A DNA stretch of 64,000 bases, from contig NZ_AJXU01000007.1 in the NCBI RefSeq assembly GCF_000264315.1, positions 108,600 to 172,599 of the forward strand, written 5' to 3'. Position numbers and translations under genes: made by a program. This DNA comes from Rhodanobacter fulvus Jip2. GTDB taxonomy: Bacteria; Pseudomonadota; Gammaproteobacteria; Xanthomonadales; Rhodanobacteraceae. The notes under the pieces are model-generated. The model did not search any database. It saw only the letters and a program-made list of their open reading frames with translations, and was not told the DNA's origin. Positions within the stretch are counted from its first letter, which is position 1; each line of letters opens with the position of its first letter. Positions 63,926 to 64,000 of this stretch are shown here, one piece after another.

Positions 63926-64000
63926 ACCTTCCCCCGCAAGCGGGGGGAAGGAAGCTGGCTGTTTCGAGGAACTTGACGACTTCCTTCCCCCGCCTGCGGG
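63926..64000. repeat. Inverted repeat element cut by the window end
   Basis: CTTCCCCCGC at 63928-63937 pairs with GCGGGGGGAAG (63940-63950), and CTTCCTTCCCCCGCCTGCGGG resumes at 63980 and runs off the end. It belongs to the same G/C-run class as the elements at 3171 and 58925. The 86 bases before it show no feature. Confidence 0.55.

Noticed and set aside
1..64000. tRNA, rRNA, prophage and insertion-sequence genes.
   Set aside because: No cloverleaf with a TTCGAATC-type arm, no rRNA core sequence, and no transposase, integrase or phage structural protein was recognised on either strand.

Overview
The window is ordinary, dense, high-GC chromosome (roughly 65% GC, about 93% coding) from a gammaproteobacterium of the Xanthomonadales/Lysobacterales, most likely Rhodanobacteraceae (Rhodanobacter or Dyella-like). 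That placement is inferred from gene orders (gspN next to bioA, nudE-cysQ-mazG, pilG-pilH-pilI-pilJ-chpA beside gshB-tonB-yqgE-ruvX-pyrB, pssA-holD-like-rimI) and from dispersed 'GTGGGAGCGACTTCAGTCGCGA' type REP hairpins. No phage, insertion sequence, rRNA, tRNA or CRISPR array was recognised.

Layout. 0-5 kb: a RegA/PrrA-type response regulator, then a TonB-dependent receptor, a secreted Cys/His-bearing Asp-box beta-propeller and a thioredoxin-like protein that look like one metal-handling unit. 5-14 kb: a fused two-domain 3-oxoacid CoA-transferase, an OmpR-type two-component pair, tesA divergent from the ybbA-ybbP ABC exporter, an SLC13/NhaD-type carrier and a His-rich periplasmic protein. 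14-20 kb: nudE-cysQ-mazG (mazG lacks its N-terminal half), an inositol-phosphatase family enzyme, gspN, bioA, rsmE. 20-32 kb: the Pil-Chp chemosensory operon that controls type IV pili, with a 2017-residue ChpA. 32-36 kb: gshB, a TonB3-like energy transducer, yqgE, ruvX, pyrB. 36-43 kb: a lipoprotein, a Bax-inhibitor family membrane protein, a BON protein, the pilT and pilU retraction ATPases, proC and a YggT protein. 43-54 kb: a BtuF-like protein, yjbQ, pdxH, a glycerate-kinase-like protein, dodecin, a YbjQ protein, an epimerase, aroK-aroB, a WGR protein, hemE and valS. 54-64 kb: rimI, a HolD candidate, pssA, proS, an H-NS-like protein, sufT, two transhydrogenase subunits, and an ECF sigma factor with two co-transcribed partners.

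The genes form a coherent twitching-motility block: PilG/PilH/PilI/PilJ/ChpA sense and signal, PilT/PilU retract the pilus, and the adjacent TonB3-like protein is in the position where Pseudomonas aeruginosa carries a tonB gene needed for twitching. Most of the rest is housekeeping: shikimate, haem, biotin, pyrimidine, proline and glutathione synthesis and two aminoacyl-tRNA synthetases.

The most interesting oddities are a complete REP hairpin pair lying in frame inside valS, a CheB-like ChpB without its catalytic serine in an operon that also lacks pilK, a mazG missing its first domain, a four-copy GGGATTC inverted repeat that can fold between pilT and pilU, a candidate DNA polymerase III psi gene, transhydrogenase genes without the NAD-binding alpha subunit, and the receptor/propeller/thioredoxin trio at 0.9-4.9 kb.
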